Assembly (NCBI GenBank): GCA_003955985.1
Contig: CP033784.1
Location: forward strand, 2,294,001 to 2,358,000
Source: Corynebacterium jeikeium
GTDB lineage: Bacteria; Actinomycetota; Actinomycetes; Mycobacteriales; Mycobacteriaceae
Reading direction: 5' to 3'
Length of the DNA stretch: 64,000 bases
Part shown: in pieces, positions 43,212 to 51,688 of the stretch
How positions within the stretch are numbered: position 1 is the first letter of the stretch
How the letters are laid out: every line of letters begins with the position of its first letter
The notes under the pieces: generated by a model
Told to the model about the DNA's origin: nothing
Databases searched by the model: none
The model's input: only the letters and a program-made list of their open reading frames with translations
Made by a program: the position numbers and the translations under genes

Positions 43212-43859
43212 CTAAAACCGCACCACCATCACATCATGGTCCGGGAAGCTCGAGCGCCCCACTAGCTCAAATCCCGCCTTCACATAGGCTTTCGCCGCCC
43301 GCGGGTTGGCATCATGGACAGCCAGACTAACCCCCGGGTACCCCAGCTCACGCGCATACTCAAGGAGTCCTGCAATCATCGGCTGCGACAGCCTGCGCCC
43401 AACAACACCCGGACGCAGCGCAATCGCTACCTCAGGAATCCGATTTTCCACAAACCCGTACCCCGGATCGTCCTGCGTAAACGTACGCAGCCAGGCTGCC
43501 CCCACCGGCACTTCATAGCTCTCGTGCTCTTCGCTTGACGACGAATCCCCGCGCTCCAACCATTCCGTCTTAATGGCGGCCGCACTGTAGGTAGCCTCGC
43601 GAGAAACCCTCGGTTCAAATGGGTCAGTGCGGGTCATGTCGCTACTGAGCGACTCGAGGTCAGCGTCGTCAAGCGAAGTGGCGAAAAGGATAACCCCGCC
43701 CTGACTCGCGTCCCACTGGTCGACGTACTGACGCCTCGTGACTACATAATCTTCCGGCAGTGGCTGACTTTCATCTCCGAATGTTTCCGTTAGTTCGTCC
43801 ATCCAGGCAATGAAGGGGAGGTCGGAGTCTGTCGCTGGTCGCCACTGAAAGTTAGTCAT
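43212..43859 (-). CDS. GNAT-family N-acetyltransferase
   Basis: 215 residues. The acetyl-CoA-binding core is visible as IPEVAIALRPGVVGRRLSQPMIAGLLEYAREL (R/Q-x-x-G-x-G/A-like turn altered to RPGVVGRRLSQ), followed by VSLAVHDANPRAAKAYVKAGFELVGR, the standard beta6-beta7 end of the fold. The N-terminal ~90 residues contain a variable, acidic loop. The acceptor is unknown. TATAGT lies eight bases before the ATG with no ribosome binding site, so the mRNA is probably leaderless. Two copies of the dispersed motif lie inside it, at 43533 and 43665, in different frames. Confidence 0.85.
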   Translation of the reverse strand: MTNFQWRPATDSDLPFIAWMDELTETFGDESQPLPEDYVVTRRQYVDQWDASQGGVILFATSLDDADLESLSSDMTRTDPFEPRVSREATYSAAAIKTEWLERGDSSSSEEHESYEVPVGAAWLRTFTQDDPGYGFVENRIPEVAIALRPGVVGRRLSQPMIAGLLEYARELGYPGVSLAVHDANPRAAKAYVKAGFELVGRSSFPDHDVMVVRF

Positions 43860-43867
43860 ATTTGCGC

Positions 43868-43873
43868 ACTATA
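43868..43873 (-). promoter_or_regulatory. -10 box of the acetyltransferase gene (leaderless)
   Basis: TATAGT on the minus strand, eight bases upstream of the ATG at 43859. Confidence 0.5.
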
Positions 43874-43954
43874 CCGGCGCACTCCAGACTGACCGGAATG
43901 CAACAAGCACACACGGTCGGTCACAAGACACATAAACCCGGACAATAAAGGCAC

Positions 43955-43996
43955 AAAAAAGGGGCGGTTCAGGAGAAAACTCTCTCAAACCGCCCC
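43955..43996 (-). terminator. Rho-independent terminator of clpB
   Basis: Read on the minus strand, GGGGCGGTT pairs with AACCGCCCC around a loop that includes GAGAG/CTC, followed by six T. It lies 50 bases after the clpB stop. Confidence 0.88.
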
Positions 43997-44045
43997 AACA
44001 AACAGACAACCTGCTCAGCAGTTATCGCCCTGAGTATCAGGCGCC

Positions 44046-46625
44046 CTAGATTCGGGCTACGCCATCCTCGTCATAGCCGACAACCTTCAGCGACTCGCTA
44101 TCGTCAGCAACCGTGACCTCTACGCGGTCACCATCGCGAACATCACCGGCGAGCAGTCGACGTGCCAGCTCATCGCCGATTGCCTTCTGCACCAGACGAC
44201 GCAACGGACGGGCGCCGTAGGCCGGGTCGTAGCCGCGCTCCGACAGCCAATCCAGTGCCTCATCGGAGACATCCAGCACCAGACGACGTGCCTCCAGGCG
44301 TTCTGCCAGGTTGCGAACCTGAATGTCCACAATGCCGCGCAGCTGCTCGGAGGTCAGCGGATCGAAGATCACTACATCGTCGAGACGGTTGATGAACTCC
44401 GGCTTGAAGGCCATCTTGACCGCATCCATGATCTGCTCATGCGTACCACCAGCACCGAGGTTGGAGGTCAGAATCAGAATCGTGTTTCGGAAGTCCACGG
44501 TTCGGCCCTGACCATCGGTCAGGCGACCCTCATCGAGCACCTGCAGGAGCACATCGAACACGTCCGGGTGAGCCTTCTCGACCTCGTCGAAAAGCACGAC
44601 GGTGTACGGACGGCGACGAACAGCCTCGGTGAGCTGACCGCCAGCGTCGTAGCCGACGTATCCGGGAGGAGCACCAATCAGACGAGCGACAGAGTGCTTC
44701 TCGCCGTACTCGGACATATCGATGCGCACCATCGCACGCTCATCGTCGAAGAGGAACTCCGCCAGCGCCTTGGCCAGCTCTGTCTTACCAACGCCAGTTG
44801 GACCGAGGAACAGGAAGGAACCAGTCGGACGGTTCGGATCGGCAACACCCGCACGCGAACGGCGGACGGCATCGGAGACAGCCTCCACAGCGGCATTCTG
44901 ACCAACAACGCGACGGCCGAGGTTGAGCTCCATTTCGAGCAGCTTCTCGGTCTCACCCTGCATCATCTTGCCAGCCGGGATACCCGTCCAGGCGGAGACA
45001 ACCTCAGCGACTTCCTGAGGCGTGACCTCCTCCTTGAGCATGGAGTTTTCCTCTGCGTCAGCGACCGATTCCTCGGCGGCCTCCAGCTTCTTCTCCAACT
45101 CAGGGATGCGTCCGTAACGCAGCTCTGCGACGCGCCCGTAGTCACCTTCGCGCTCAGCCTTTTCGGACTCAGTGCGCAGGGCATCGAGCTCTTCGCGGAC
45201 GGAGCGGACATCATCAATCGAGGACTTCTCGTTCTGCCAGCGAGTCTTCAGAGCGTTGAGCTTCTCGCGCTCATCTGCAAGTTCCTCACGGAGCTTGTCC
45301 AGGCGTTCCTTCGACGCGATGTCAGTTTCCTTCTCCAGGGCCATTTCCTCGATTTCGAGGCGGCGCACGATGCGTTCCGCGGAGTCGATTTCCTCCGGCG
45401 AGGAGTCAATCTCCATACGCAGACGCGATGCGGCCTCATCAACCAGGTCGATAGCCTTATCCGGCAGGAAGCGGGATGTGATGTAGCGGTCCGACAGCGT
45501 TGCTGCAGCCACCAGCGCGGAGTCCTGGATGCGAACACCGTGGTGGACCTCGTAGCGCTCCTTCAGACCACGCAGAATACCAATGGCGTCCTCAACGCTC
45601 GGCTCACCGACAAAGACCTGCTGGAAACGACGCTCCAGCGCAGCATCCTTCTCGATGTACTTGCGGTACTCATCCAGGGTCGTCGCACCGACCAGCCGCA
45701 GCTCACCACGAGCCAGCATCGGCTTAATCATGTTGCCCGCATCCATCGAGCCATCACCCGTGGCGCCAGCGCCAACGATGGTGTGAATCTCATCGATGAA
45801 GGTAATAATCTGACCGTCGGACTCCTTAATCTCGTCCAGAACCGCCTTCAGGCGCTCCTCGAACTCACCGCGGTACTTCGCACCGGCGACCATAGAGCCC
45901 AGATCCAGGCTCATCAGCGTCTTGCCCTTCAGAGATTCCGGCACATCACCTGCAACAATGCGTCGTGCCAGCCCCTCTACAATGGCCGTCTTACCAACGC
46001 CCGGCTCACCAATGAGCACCGGATTGTTCTTGGTACGACGACTCAAGACCTGTACCACGCGACGAATCTCCGCATCGCGGCCGATAACTGGGTCAATCTT
46101 GCCCTCACGTGCCCGCGCGGTTAAGTCCGTCGCATACTTTTCCAGAGCCTGGTACTGCTCTTCCGGATTTTCCGTTGTTACCTTCCTCGATCCACGCACG
46201 CTAGCCAGCGCACCCTTTAACGCCTCGGCAGTAGCACCCGCCGACTGCAGCACAGTTGCCGCCTCCGACTGGCCAGTTGCTACACCGATAAGCAGAATTT
46301 CCGTGGAAACGTACTCGTCTCCCAGCTCCCCCGCCAGCTCCTCGGCGGCGTTCAGTGCATTAACAGCGTCCCTATTAAACTGCGGGTTCGCCATATTCGC
46401 CCCGCTTGCCGACGGGTACCCCGCGACCAGCTCCTTAGCGCGGGTCAAAACCCCAGAAGGATTAACGCCCGCTGCTTCAAGCAGTGGAGCCGCAATACCC
46501 TCCTTTTGCTCCAGCAGTGCTACCAGAATGTGCCCAGGCCGGATATCCGGGTTACCCGCGTTGGTCGCGGCCTTCATAGCTTCCTGGAGAACTTCTCCAG
46601 TCTTAGTTGTTGGTGTAAAACTCAT
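44046..46625 (-). CDS. clpB: ClpB disaggregase (Hsp100)
   Basis: 859 residues, full-length. N-terminal Clp repeats ([19 protein letters not shown]) are followed by NBD1 with [15 protein letters not shown] and the Walker B block [15 protein letters not shown], the coiled-coil middle domain (about 405-525) and NBD2 with [16 protein letters not shown] and [14 protein letters not shown]. The hexamer threads aggregated proteins and works with the DnaK system encoded at 52-56 kb. Upstream lie an HspR box and a SigH-like promoter, matching known heat-shock control in corynebacteria. Confidence 0.97.
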   Translation of the reverse strand: MSFTPTTKTGEVLQEAMKAATNAGNPDIRPGHILVALLEQKEGIAAPLLEAAGVNPSGVLTRAKELVAGYPSASGANMANPQFNRDAVNALNAAEELAGELGDEYVSTEILLIGVATGQSEAATVLQSAGATAEALKGALASVRGSRKVTTENPEEQYQALEKYATDLTARAREGKIDPVIGRDAEIRRVVQVLSRRTKNNPVLIGEPGVGKTAIVEGLARRIVAGDVPESLKGKTLMSLDLGSMVAGAKYRGEFEERLKAVLDEIKESDGQIITFIDEIHTIVGAGATGDGSMDAGNMIKPMLARGELRLVGATTLDEYRKYIEKDAALERRFQQVFVGEPSVEDAIGILRGLKERYEVHHGVRIQDSALVAAATLSDRYITSRFLPDKAIDLVDEAASRLRMEIDSSPEEIDSAERIVRRLEIEEMALEKETDIASKERLDKLREELADEREKLNALKTRWQNEKSSIDDVRSVREELDALRTESEKAEREGDYGRVAELRYGRIPELEKKLEAAEESVADAEENSMLKEEVTPQEVAEVVSAWTGIPAGKMMQGETEKLLEMELNLGRRVVGQNAAVEAVSDAVRRSRAGVADPNRPTGSFLFLGPTGVGKTELAKALAEFLFDDERAMVRIDMSEYGEKHSVARLIGAPPGYVGYDAGGQLTEAVRRRPYTVVLFDEVEKAHPDVFDVLLQVLDEGRLTDGQGRTVDFRNTILILTSNLGAGGTHEQIMDAVKMAFKPEFINRLDDVVIFDPLTSEQLRGIVDIQVRNLAERLEARRLVLDVSDEALDWLSERGYDPAYGARPLRRLVQKAIGDELARRLLAGDVRDGDRVEVTVADDSESLKVVGYDEDGVARI

Positions 46626-46665
46626 AACTTGCGCCCCTTTGACTCAACTTTGTCATTCACTACCC

Positions 46666-46693
46666 ATAACGCACTCAGCCTTGAGTCTGTTCC
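46666..46693 (-). promoter_or_regulatory. SigH-like promoter of clpB
   Basis: On the minus strand GGAACA is followed after about 17 bases by CGTTAT, close to the SigH pattern GGAAYA-N16-20-CGTT. It overlaps the HspR box, so repression and stress activation could meet at one site. Confidence 0.55.
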
Positions 46694-46700
46694 ACTCAAC
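46680..46700. promoter_or_regulatory. HspR box (HAIR) of clpB
   Basis: CTTGAGT-N7-ACTCAAC matches the HAIR consensus CTTGAGT-N7-ACTCAAG in 13 of 14 positions. Confidence 0.85.
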
Positions 46701-46984
46701 TTCAAATTTTTCAATTTCCGACTGTGATTCACACCACATCTATAGCAAAAAGGATTGAGCTCGGCAGCGTCGTTAAGCGTAGTAGCGCGCCGGAAAGCAC
46801 TAGAAAACGTTGGAAAGCTCCAGAAACCACGTGCGAACACACTCCGACACACCGCCCGACGTCCTCACCAGCACACTCCCGCCGGATTCAACTTCCCCCA
46901 TGTGAGTGATGGGCGGGCAGCGCACTCATATTGTTTTGGTTACCCTGGTAGGTGACATTCCTTCATTCTCACGAAAGGACTCGA

Positions 46985-47872
46985 ATGAACATCGAGCAGG
47001 CACGTCAGATGACTGAGGGCAAGGGCTTCATCGCCGCTCTCGACCAGTCCGGTGGATCTACCCCGAAGGCGCTGCGCCTGTACGGCATCAACGAGGATCA
47101 GTACTCGAACGAAGATGAAATGTTCGACCTGGTTCACGAGATGCGTACCCGCATCATCACTTCCCCGTCCTTCAACTCTGAGCAGATTATTGGCGCGATT
47201 CTCTTCGAGCAGACCATGGATCGCGACATCGAGGGAATCCCGACCGCTCAGTACCTGTGGGAAAAGAAGGGCATCGTCCCGTTCCTGAAGACTGACAAGG
47301 GCCTGGCAGACAAGGAAAACGGCGTTCAGCTTATGAAGCCGTGCCCGGGCCTGGATGAGCTGCTGGAGCGCGCTGTCGCTAAGGGCATCTTCGGTACCAA
47401 GATGCGTTCCTTCATTGCCGAGGCAAACGAAGAGGGCATCAAGGCCAACATTGCCCAGCAGTTCGAGTTCGGCAAGCAGGTTCTGTCCCACGGTCTGGTT
47501 CCGATCCTGGAGCCGGAGGTCGACATCAACGCTGCTGACAAGGCAGAGGCTGAGGACATCGTCCTGCGCGAGCTGCTCGCTGGCCTGGATGACCTGGCTG
47601 ATGACCAGAAGGTCATGATCAAGGTTTCCATCCCGACCAAGGATGACCTGTACAAGCCGCTGATTGAGCACCCGAAGGTCATGCGCGTTGTCGCCCTGTC
47701 CGGTGGCTACGAGCGCGAGGACGCCAACGAGCGTCTGTCCCGCAACCACGGCATGATTGCTTCCTTCTCCCGTGCACTGTCTGAGGGCCTGTCCGCTCAG
47801 CAGTCCGACGAAGAGTTCAACGCAACCATGGCTGAGTCCGTCAAGGGCATCTACGAGGCTTCGATTTCCTAA
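46985..47872 (+). CDS. fda: Class I fructose-bisphosphate aldolase
   Basis: 295 residues from ATG 46985, supported by GAAAGGA. It begins [34 protein letters not shown] and carries [30 protein letters not shown] and [14 protein letters not shown] with the Schiff-base Lys. This is the metal-independent class I type found in staphylococci, not the class II enzyme of C. glutamicum. It splits fructose-1,6-bisphosphate into DHAP and glyceraldehyde-3-phosphate. Codon use is strongly biased (CTG, CGC/CGT, GAG), as in highly expressed genes. It stands alone between two terminators/promoters. Confidence 0.93.
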   Translation: MNIEQARQMTEGKGFIAALDQSGGSTPKALRLYGINEDQYSNEDEMFDLVHEMRTRIITSPSFNSEQIIGAILFEQTMDRDIEGIPTAQYLWEKKGIVPFLKTDKGLADKENGVQLMKPCPGLDELLERAVAKGIFGTKMRSFIAEANEEGIKANIAQQFEFGKQVLSHGLVPILEPEVDINAADKAEAEDIVLRELLAGLDDLADDQKVMIKVSIPTKDDLYKPLIEHPKVMRVVALSGGYEREDANERLSRNHGMIASFSRALSEGLSAQQSDEEFNATMAESVKGIYEASIS

Positions 47873-47878
47873 TCGTCC

Positions 47879-47914
47879 GCTGTGCATTTGCGCTTCGCTG
47901 TGCATCTGCGCTTG
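47879..47914. repeat. 18-bp tandem duplication after the fda stop
   Basis: CGCTGTGCATTTGCGCTT is followed at once by CGCTGTGCATCTGCGCTT, one mismatch, starting a few bases after the fda stop codon. Confidence 0.8.
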
Positions 47915-47944
47915 TGGGCGCCTCTAGGTAGCCGCTAGCGCAAC

Positions 47945-47989
47945 TAAAAACTCCCGCACCAGGTTTTTCTTGGTGCGGGAGTTTTTTTT
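47945..47989 (+). terminator. Rho-independent terminator of fda
   Basis: CTCCCGCACCA pairs with TGGTGCGGGAG (11 bp, perfect) and is followed by a run of eight or more T; the A-rich left flank may also serve the convergent TRIC gene. Confidence 0.95.
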
Positions 47990-48605
47990 AATCGCGCCCC
48001 TGGTAGTCAAATACCGGCAGCGACCAGCCACGCCACAGCGCCGCTAGTCGAATGAACAGCGCCGACAGTACAGCGCAGATAATGTTGATGCTCTCGTGCA
48101 GGCCAACCATGTCGAGCACGTAGTAAAGCGTCGCCGCGACGACTGCGATGGAGGCATAGAGCTCCTTTTGGAACACCAGTGGGACGCGGTCACACATCAG
48201 GTCGCGGAGCACACCTCCAAACGCACCGGTAAGAACGGCGCCGACAATAGCGATGATGACACCGTGCCCCATCTCCATGGCCACGCGGGCACCGATGATG
48301 GAAAACGCCGACAAACCGATCGCGTCAGCGACCAAGAACACGACTCGGAAGTGCTTCATCAGGAAGTCGGCCAACAGCACCGTGATCAGTGCGGCACCGA
48401 CGATAACCAGCAAATATTGTGGGCTTGCAACCCACACCAACGGATAGTGGCCGAGAATGACATCTCGCAGGGTGCCACCGCCGATGGCAGTCATGCACGC
48501 AATTGTTGAAACCCCAAAGAGATCCATGCGCATTCGACCGGCCGCCAGCGCACCGGTGACGCCTTCGGCCGTAATTCCAATGACCCAGAGGATGTGGAGC
48601 AGCAT
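47988..48605 (-). CDS. TRIC/UPF0126-type membrane protein
   Basis: 205 residues with six or seven membrane segments and the duplicated Gly-rich signature of the family, GGGTLRDVILG near residue 43 and GGVLRDLMCDRVP near residue 130. Prokaryotic members form trimeric cation (K+) channels; function in corynebacteria is untested. TATATT lies seven bases before the ATG with no ribosome binding site, pointing to a leaderless mRNA. It is convergent with fda. Confidence 0.85.
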   Translation of the reverse strand: MLLHILWVIGITAEGVTGALAAGRMRMDLFGVSTIACMTAIGGGTLRDVILGHYPLVWVASPQYLLVIVGAALITVLLADFLMKHFRVVFLVADAIGLSAFSIIGARVAMEMGHGVIIAIVGAVLTGAFGGVLRDLMCDRVPLVFQKELYASIAVVAATLYYVLDMVGLHESINIICAVLSALFIRLAALWRGWSLPVFDYQGRD

Positions 48606-48612
48606 GATAAGA

Positions 48613-48618
48613 AATATA
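48613..48618 (-). promoter_or_regulatory. -10 box of the TRIC gene (leaderless)
   Basis: TATATT on the minus strand, seven bases upstream of the ATG at 48605. Confidence 0.5.
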
Positions 48619-48721
48619 AAGGACTTCGCCCGAATCGGTAGAACTATAGGCTAATATCCCGCAATCTTCGCTCCCCCACTCCTGCTTTCAGCTCGGCTCG
48701 GCCCTCTTCATTGCTTCCCAG

Positions 48722-49570
48722 CTAGCCCTGATCGCGAATCTCCAGCACCGGAATCGAGCGGCGAATCCGCTCCACCTCCGCTATATCAACATCGGCGACA
48801 AGCAACTGCGGGCTGTAGCCCGCCGAGGCAATAACCCCGCCGTCCGCATTGACCAGCATGGAGTGCCCCGCGCCAGTTGGCCCCTCATCCTTCCCCGCTG
48901 CCTTAGCCCCGCCAGGCCGGGCCGCATCAACTGCTGCAATCACACAAGTGCTATCCAGCGCACGCGCCGAGACCAGAGTCTGCCACTGCGTCACCTTGCC
49001 CGGACCATCATTCCACGATGCAGGCAGCGCGATGACCTCCGCGCCCAGGTTGGCCAGTTGAATGAATTGCTCCGGAAACCTGATGTCAAAGCATGTCGCA
49101 AGGCCGAGGGCGACCGACGATCCGTCGACAAGCGGGACATCACACACCACGTGCGCGTTGCCCGGCGCGACGGTATCGGATTCGCGAAACCCGAAAGCGT
49201 CGAAGAGGTGGAGCTTGTCGTAGAACTCGACACCGGGGCCGTCCTCATCACGCCAAGCCAGGAGCAGCGAATTGAAGACACGGTGCATCGTCTTACCGTC
49301 GCGCTCCACTTCATCTGCCGGGCGGAACATGCCGACTACCACGCTGATTCCGGCATCGTGAGCGGCCTGCGAGACCTCCGCTACGAACCTATCGCTGCTG
49401 GACTCCGCCACGGCATCCAGGCGACCGGAATTGAACGCCTTCATCGTGGCCTCGGGGAAGACCACCAAATCGGCGTTGTCCTGTGCTGCTCGCGCGATAG
49501 TCACCTTTACCGCGTCCAGATTCTCTTCAACCGATGCTGACAATTCCAACTGAGCCAGTGCAATACGCAT
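48722..49570 (-). CDS. Carbon-nitrogen hydrolase (nitrilase superfamily)
   Basis: 282 residues with the catalytic triad in context: Glu in LVVFPEATM (about residue 41), Lys in YDKLHLFDAFGFRES, and Cys in LATCFDIRFPE. The family hydrolyses amides or nitriles; this branch resembles omega-amidase and deaminated-glutathione amidase (Nit1) types. The loop RPGGAKAAGKDEGPTGAGHSMLV closes the active site. It starts at the same divergent region as the module at 49714. TAACAT six bases before the ATG is a possible -10 box. Confidence 0.9.
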   Translation of the reverse strand: MRIALAQLELSASVEENLDAVKVTIARAAQDNADLVVFPEATMKAFNSGRLDAVAESSSDRFVAEVSQAAHDAGISVVVGMFRPADEVERDGKTMHRVFNSLLLAWRDEDGPGVEFYDKLHLFDAFGFRESDTVAPGNAHVVCDVPLVDGSSVALGLATCFDIRFPEQFIQLANLGAEVIALPASWNDGPGKVTQWQTLVSARALDSTCVIAAVDAARPGGAKAAGKDEGPTGAGHSMLVNADGGVIASAGYSPQLLVADVDIAEVERIRRSIPVLEIRDQG

Positions 49571-49611
49571 GCCTAAATGTTACCGGCTCCCCCGGATTGA
49601 CTGTCCTGAAG

Positions 49612-49620
49612 TTATCCACA
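49612..49620 (+). promoter_or_regulatory. DnaA box 1
   Basis: TTATCCACA, exact match to the DnaA box consensus. It lies between the nitrilase-family start (49570) and the gene at 49714. Confidence 0.65.
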
Positions 49621-49651
49621 GGACGTCGCCGTGCGTTGCTATCGCTCAGAG

Positions 49652-49660
49652 TTATCCACA
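49652..49660 (+). promoter_or_regulatory. DnaA box 2
   Basis: A second exact TTATCCACA in the same orientation, 40 bases from the first. Both copies are preceded by G, giving GTTATCCACA. Confidence 0.65.
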
Positions 49661-49713
49661 GTTCGCTGAAGATGCTCTTCCGCTGCCTTTCGCCACCCAG
49701 CAGAATCAAAAAC

Positions 49714-50031
49714 ATGGCCGAACACATCACAGTCAATCCAGCTCAACTATCCGCCTTAAGCCGCTCTTACCAGCAGATCTCCACTCGTATTGATGGTCTT
49801 TCCACCATCGTCGCAGCTGCCCCGGGAAGTGCCGACCTCACCTCTGCCCTGCCCGGCTCACGGATTGTCCCCGCTGCCTCCACTACTTGTGGGAAGTGGT
49901 CGGAATCATTGCTTGCCGCGTGCACAAACATCGACGTTGTTGCGCAGGCTGCCGATGCCCTCGCGGTCAGCGCTCTCGCGCACGAGCATGACCAGTCCGC
50001 CGCCTTGGAAAAGCCGTCATGGTCACGGTAG
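49714..50031 (+). CDS. Small helical EspC/WXG100-like protein
   Basis: 105 residues from the ATG at 49714. It is almost all helix, without a signal peptide: ITVNPAQLSALSRSYQQISTRIDGLSTIV, a turn (PGSADLTSALPGS), then CGKWSESLLAACTNIDVVAQAADALAVSALAHEHDQSA. The pattern resembles EspC/DUF2580-type type VII secretion targets, but there is no WXG motif and I see no secretion genes here. It overlaps the following hydrolase gene by 13 bases, so the two form one operon and probably one functional pair. Confidence 0.65.
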   Translation: MAEHITVNPAQLSALSRSYQQISTRIDGLSTIVAAAPGSADLTSALPGSRIVPAASTTCGKWSESLLAACTNIDVVAQAADALAVSALAHEHDQSAALEKPSWSR

Positions 50032-51581
50032 GCGAAGCGCTGCTGTGGCGTGTGGATTCGCTGGAGATCCTCGCCCGGGCGCTGCGTTCCGGGGCGCGCG
50101 CCCTCACCGATTCCGCCGACAGTTCCCAGGGCGCACTCAACGCGCTTTCAGAGGATGACTTCGCCGGCGACAACCGCAGCGCCGCCGAGGCTTCTGTCAC
50201 CCACAGCTCCACGCGTCTGCGCCGGAGCAGCGTAGCGCTCGAACGTCTCGCCGCCTGCTGCAGCGATACCGCCGCCATGCTTAACGACGTCATCCGCGAA
50301 CTTACCGACGCGGTAAACCAGGCAACCAACCTGGGGTTTCAGGTGAATCTGGTTTCTGGTGCGGTGACTCCGCCGGAGGGCATGCTGTCTACGATTGCGC
50401 GCAGCCTCGTTCATCCCAAAATTCCTTCCGGGCCTTTCACCATGGCCGAATGGCGTGCAACCTCGCAGCTTCGGATTCAGTCGGCCTTGGCTGAACTCAA
50501 CCGACTCGATGAGAAGGCGGCGGGCGCAATCTCAGCTCTTTCACCACTGGTGGCAAGCGGAGCTAGTGGCTCGGGTAGATTGCAGCCATCGCAGGCTGGT
50601 CGTGGTACTGGCACCACTAGCGACAAAGAGATTGACGGTGGTTGGGACTTGGAAGTTGGGAGCGGATGGGCTGGGGCGTATTCGAGTAGCCCGCTATCAG
50701 AGATAGATGCCGCCATGTCCGCTCGCGCCAGGGCTTTGGGGCTGCCTCCTGGACAACTATTGGAGTCCTCGCCTGGACATTCTGCGATTGCGTTCGGTGA
50801 CGTTGAGCGAGCATCGACTGTGATCACTCTCGTCCCCGGTACCAGCTCTAGCGCGGAGGACGCTAGCAAGCAGTTCGAGCGTGTAGCCGCGACCTTCCAC
50901 GCCGCCGGTGGAAATCCGGAGGATGTGGCGGTGGTGTTGTTTTCCTATGACGCGCCACCCAACCTCCGTGAGGCCATACGCACCGAGTATCACAATTTTG
51001 CTGCAGAGCGGCTGCAGCACTTGCAAGCCGGTTTGATTGAGCGTTCCGGTGGTGTCGATAGCGGTGACACTGCAGTTGCCGGTGGCGCTACCGCCCATGC
51101 CCAGTCTCCTACTCAGCGGCACGTTGTCGCCGGCTATAGCTATGGGGCGACGGTGGTCTCGCAGGCCTCCCTTGGTAGTGGCCTCTACGCGGATAGGGTG
51201 CTGCTCATAGCTCCGCCAGGTGTTGGCCCTGGACTGGAGCGTGCAAACGACATGAAACTGCTCAAGCCGGACGGTACAGCCCGACCCGAATATGAAAATA
51301 GCCACCGTGTGGCGGTGGCGACGTCCCCGATGGACCCCATTCGGATTCCTGCCGAACTGGGGATTCATGGGAAAAACCCGGCGGATAAAGACTTCGGCGC
51401 GTACGCACTCAACCTGAGTGAGCGTGGCCTGTCCATGCGAGACTTGGCCGAATTCATGGTCACTCCCGTGCAGGATATTCCTCAAAAGTATCGGCACGTT
51501 CAGGGCAACCCACACATCGAACACTACTTTGACGATGAAGTTTTCACTCGCGAGACCAACCGGTGGCTAACTGATAGCTGA
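50019..51581 (+). CDS. DUF1023 alpha/beta hydrolase with helical N-terminus
   Basis: 520 residues. The N-terminal ~190 residues are helical and resemble ESX/WXG-type bundles (ALTDSADSSQGALNALSEDDFAGDN, LERLAACCSDTAAMLNDVI). A Ser/Gly-rich hinge follows, then an alpha/beta hydrolase of the DUF1023 type (from about 255). It has the core strand ASTVITLVPGTSSS, the nucleophile elbow VVAGYSYGATVVSQ and a C-terminal His region (NPHIEHYF). In actinobacteria such proteins follow small WXG-like genes and are suspected type VII substrates or envelope esterases. There is no signal peptide. The substrate is unknown. Confidence 0.78.
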   Translation: MVTVGEALLWRVDSLEILARALRSGARALTDSADSSQGALNALSEDDFAGDNRSAAEASVTHSSTRLRRSSVALERLAACCSDTAAMLNDVIRELTDAVNQATNLGFQVNLVSGAVTPPEGMLSTIARSLVHPKIPSGPFTMAEWRATSQLRIQSALAELNRLDEKAAGAISALSPLVASGASGSGRLQPSQAGRGTGTTSDKEIDGGWDLEVGSGWAGAYSSSPLSEIDAAMSARARALGLPPGQLLESSPGHSAIAFGDVERASTVITLVPGTSSSAEDASKQFERVAATFHAAGGNPEDVAVVLFSYDAPPNLREAIRTEYHNFAAERLQHLQAGLIERSGGVDSGDTAVAGGATAHAQSPTQRHVVAGYSYGATVVSQASLGSGLYADRVLLIAPPGVGPGLERANDMKLLKPDGTARPEYENSHRVAVATSPMDPIRIPAELGIHGKNPADKDFGAYALNLSERGLSMRDLAEFMVTPVQDIPQKYRHVQGNPHIEHYFDDEVFTRETNRWLTDS

Positions 51582-51688
51582 CCGGCGTCTCAGATCAACA
51601 GTTGCTTATCCGCGGCCCAAATTAACAAGCCAAGAGAAAACGGACTAACCAGCCGACGCTGCTTAGTCCGTTCAATCACCCGTGTGAG

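Larger units (their letters stand above)
46626..46984. other. clpB/fda divergent intergenic region
   Basis: 360 bases with the clpB control elements next to clpB, and a T-variant of the dispersed motif (GTCGTTAAGC) at 46769-46778. The fda ribosome binding site GAAAGGA lies at about 46973-46979. An additional half box GACTCAAC is at 46641-46648. No gene is supported in it. Confidence 0.6.

Noticed and set aside
44439..46124. A 561-codon plus-strand frame inside clpB
   Set aside because: Antisense shadow; no start signal and no recognisable protein, while clpB on the minus strand is complete.
46727..46740. TGTGATTCACA near clpB as a GlxR site
   Set aside because: The two half sites overlap and lack the six-base spacer of the GlxR consensus.
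49612..49660. The DnaA boxes as a replication origin
   Set aside because: Only two boxes, no AT-rich unwinding element, and none of the usual origin genes (dnaA, dnaN, recF, gyrB, rpmH) are near.
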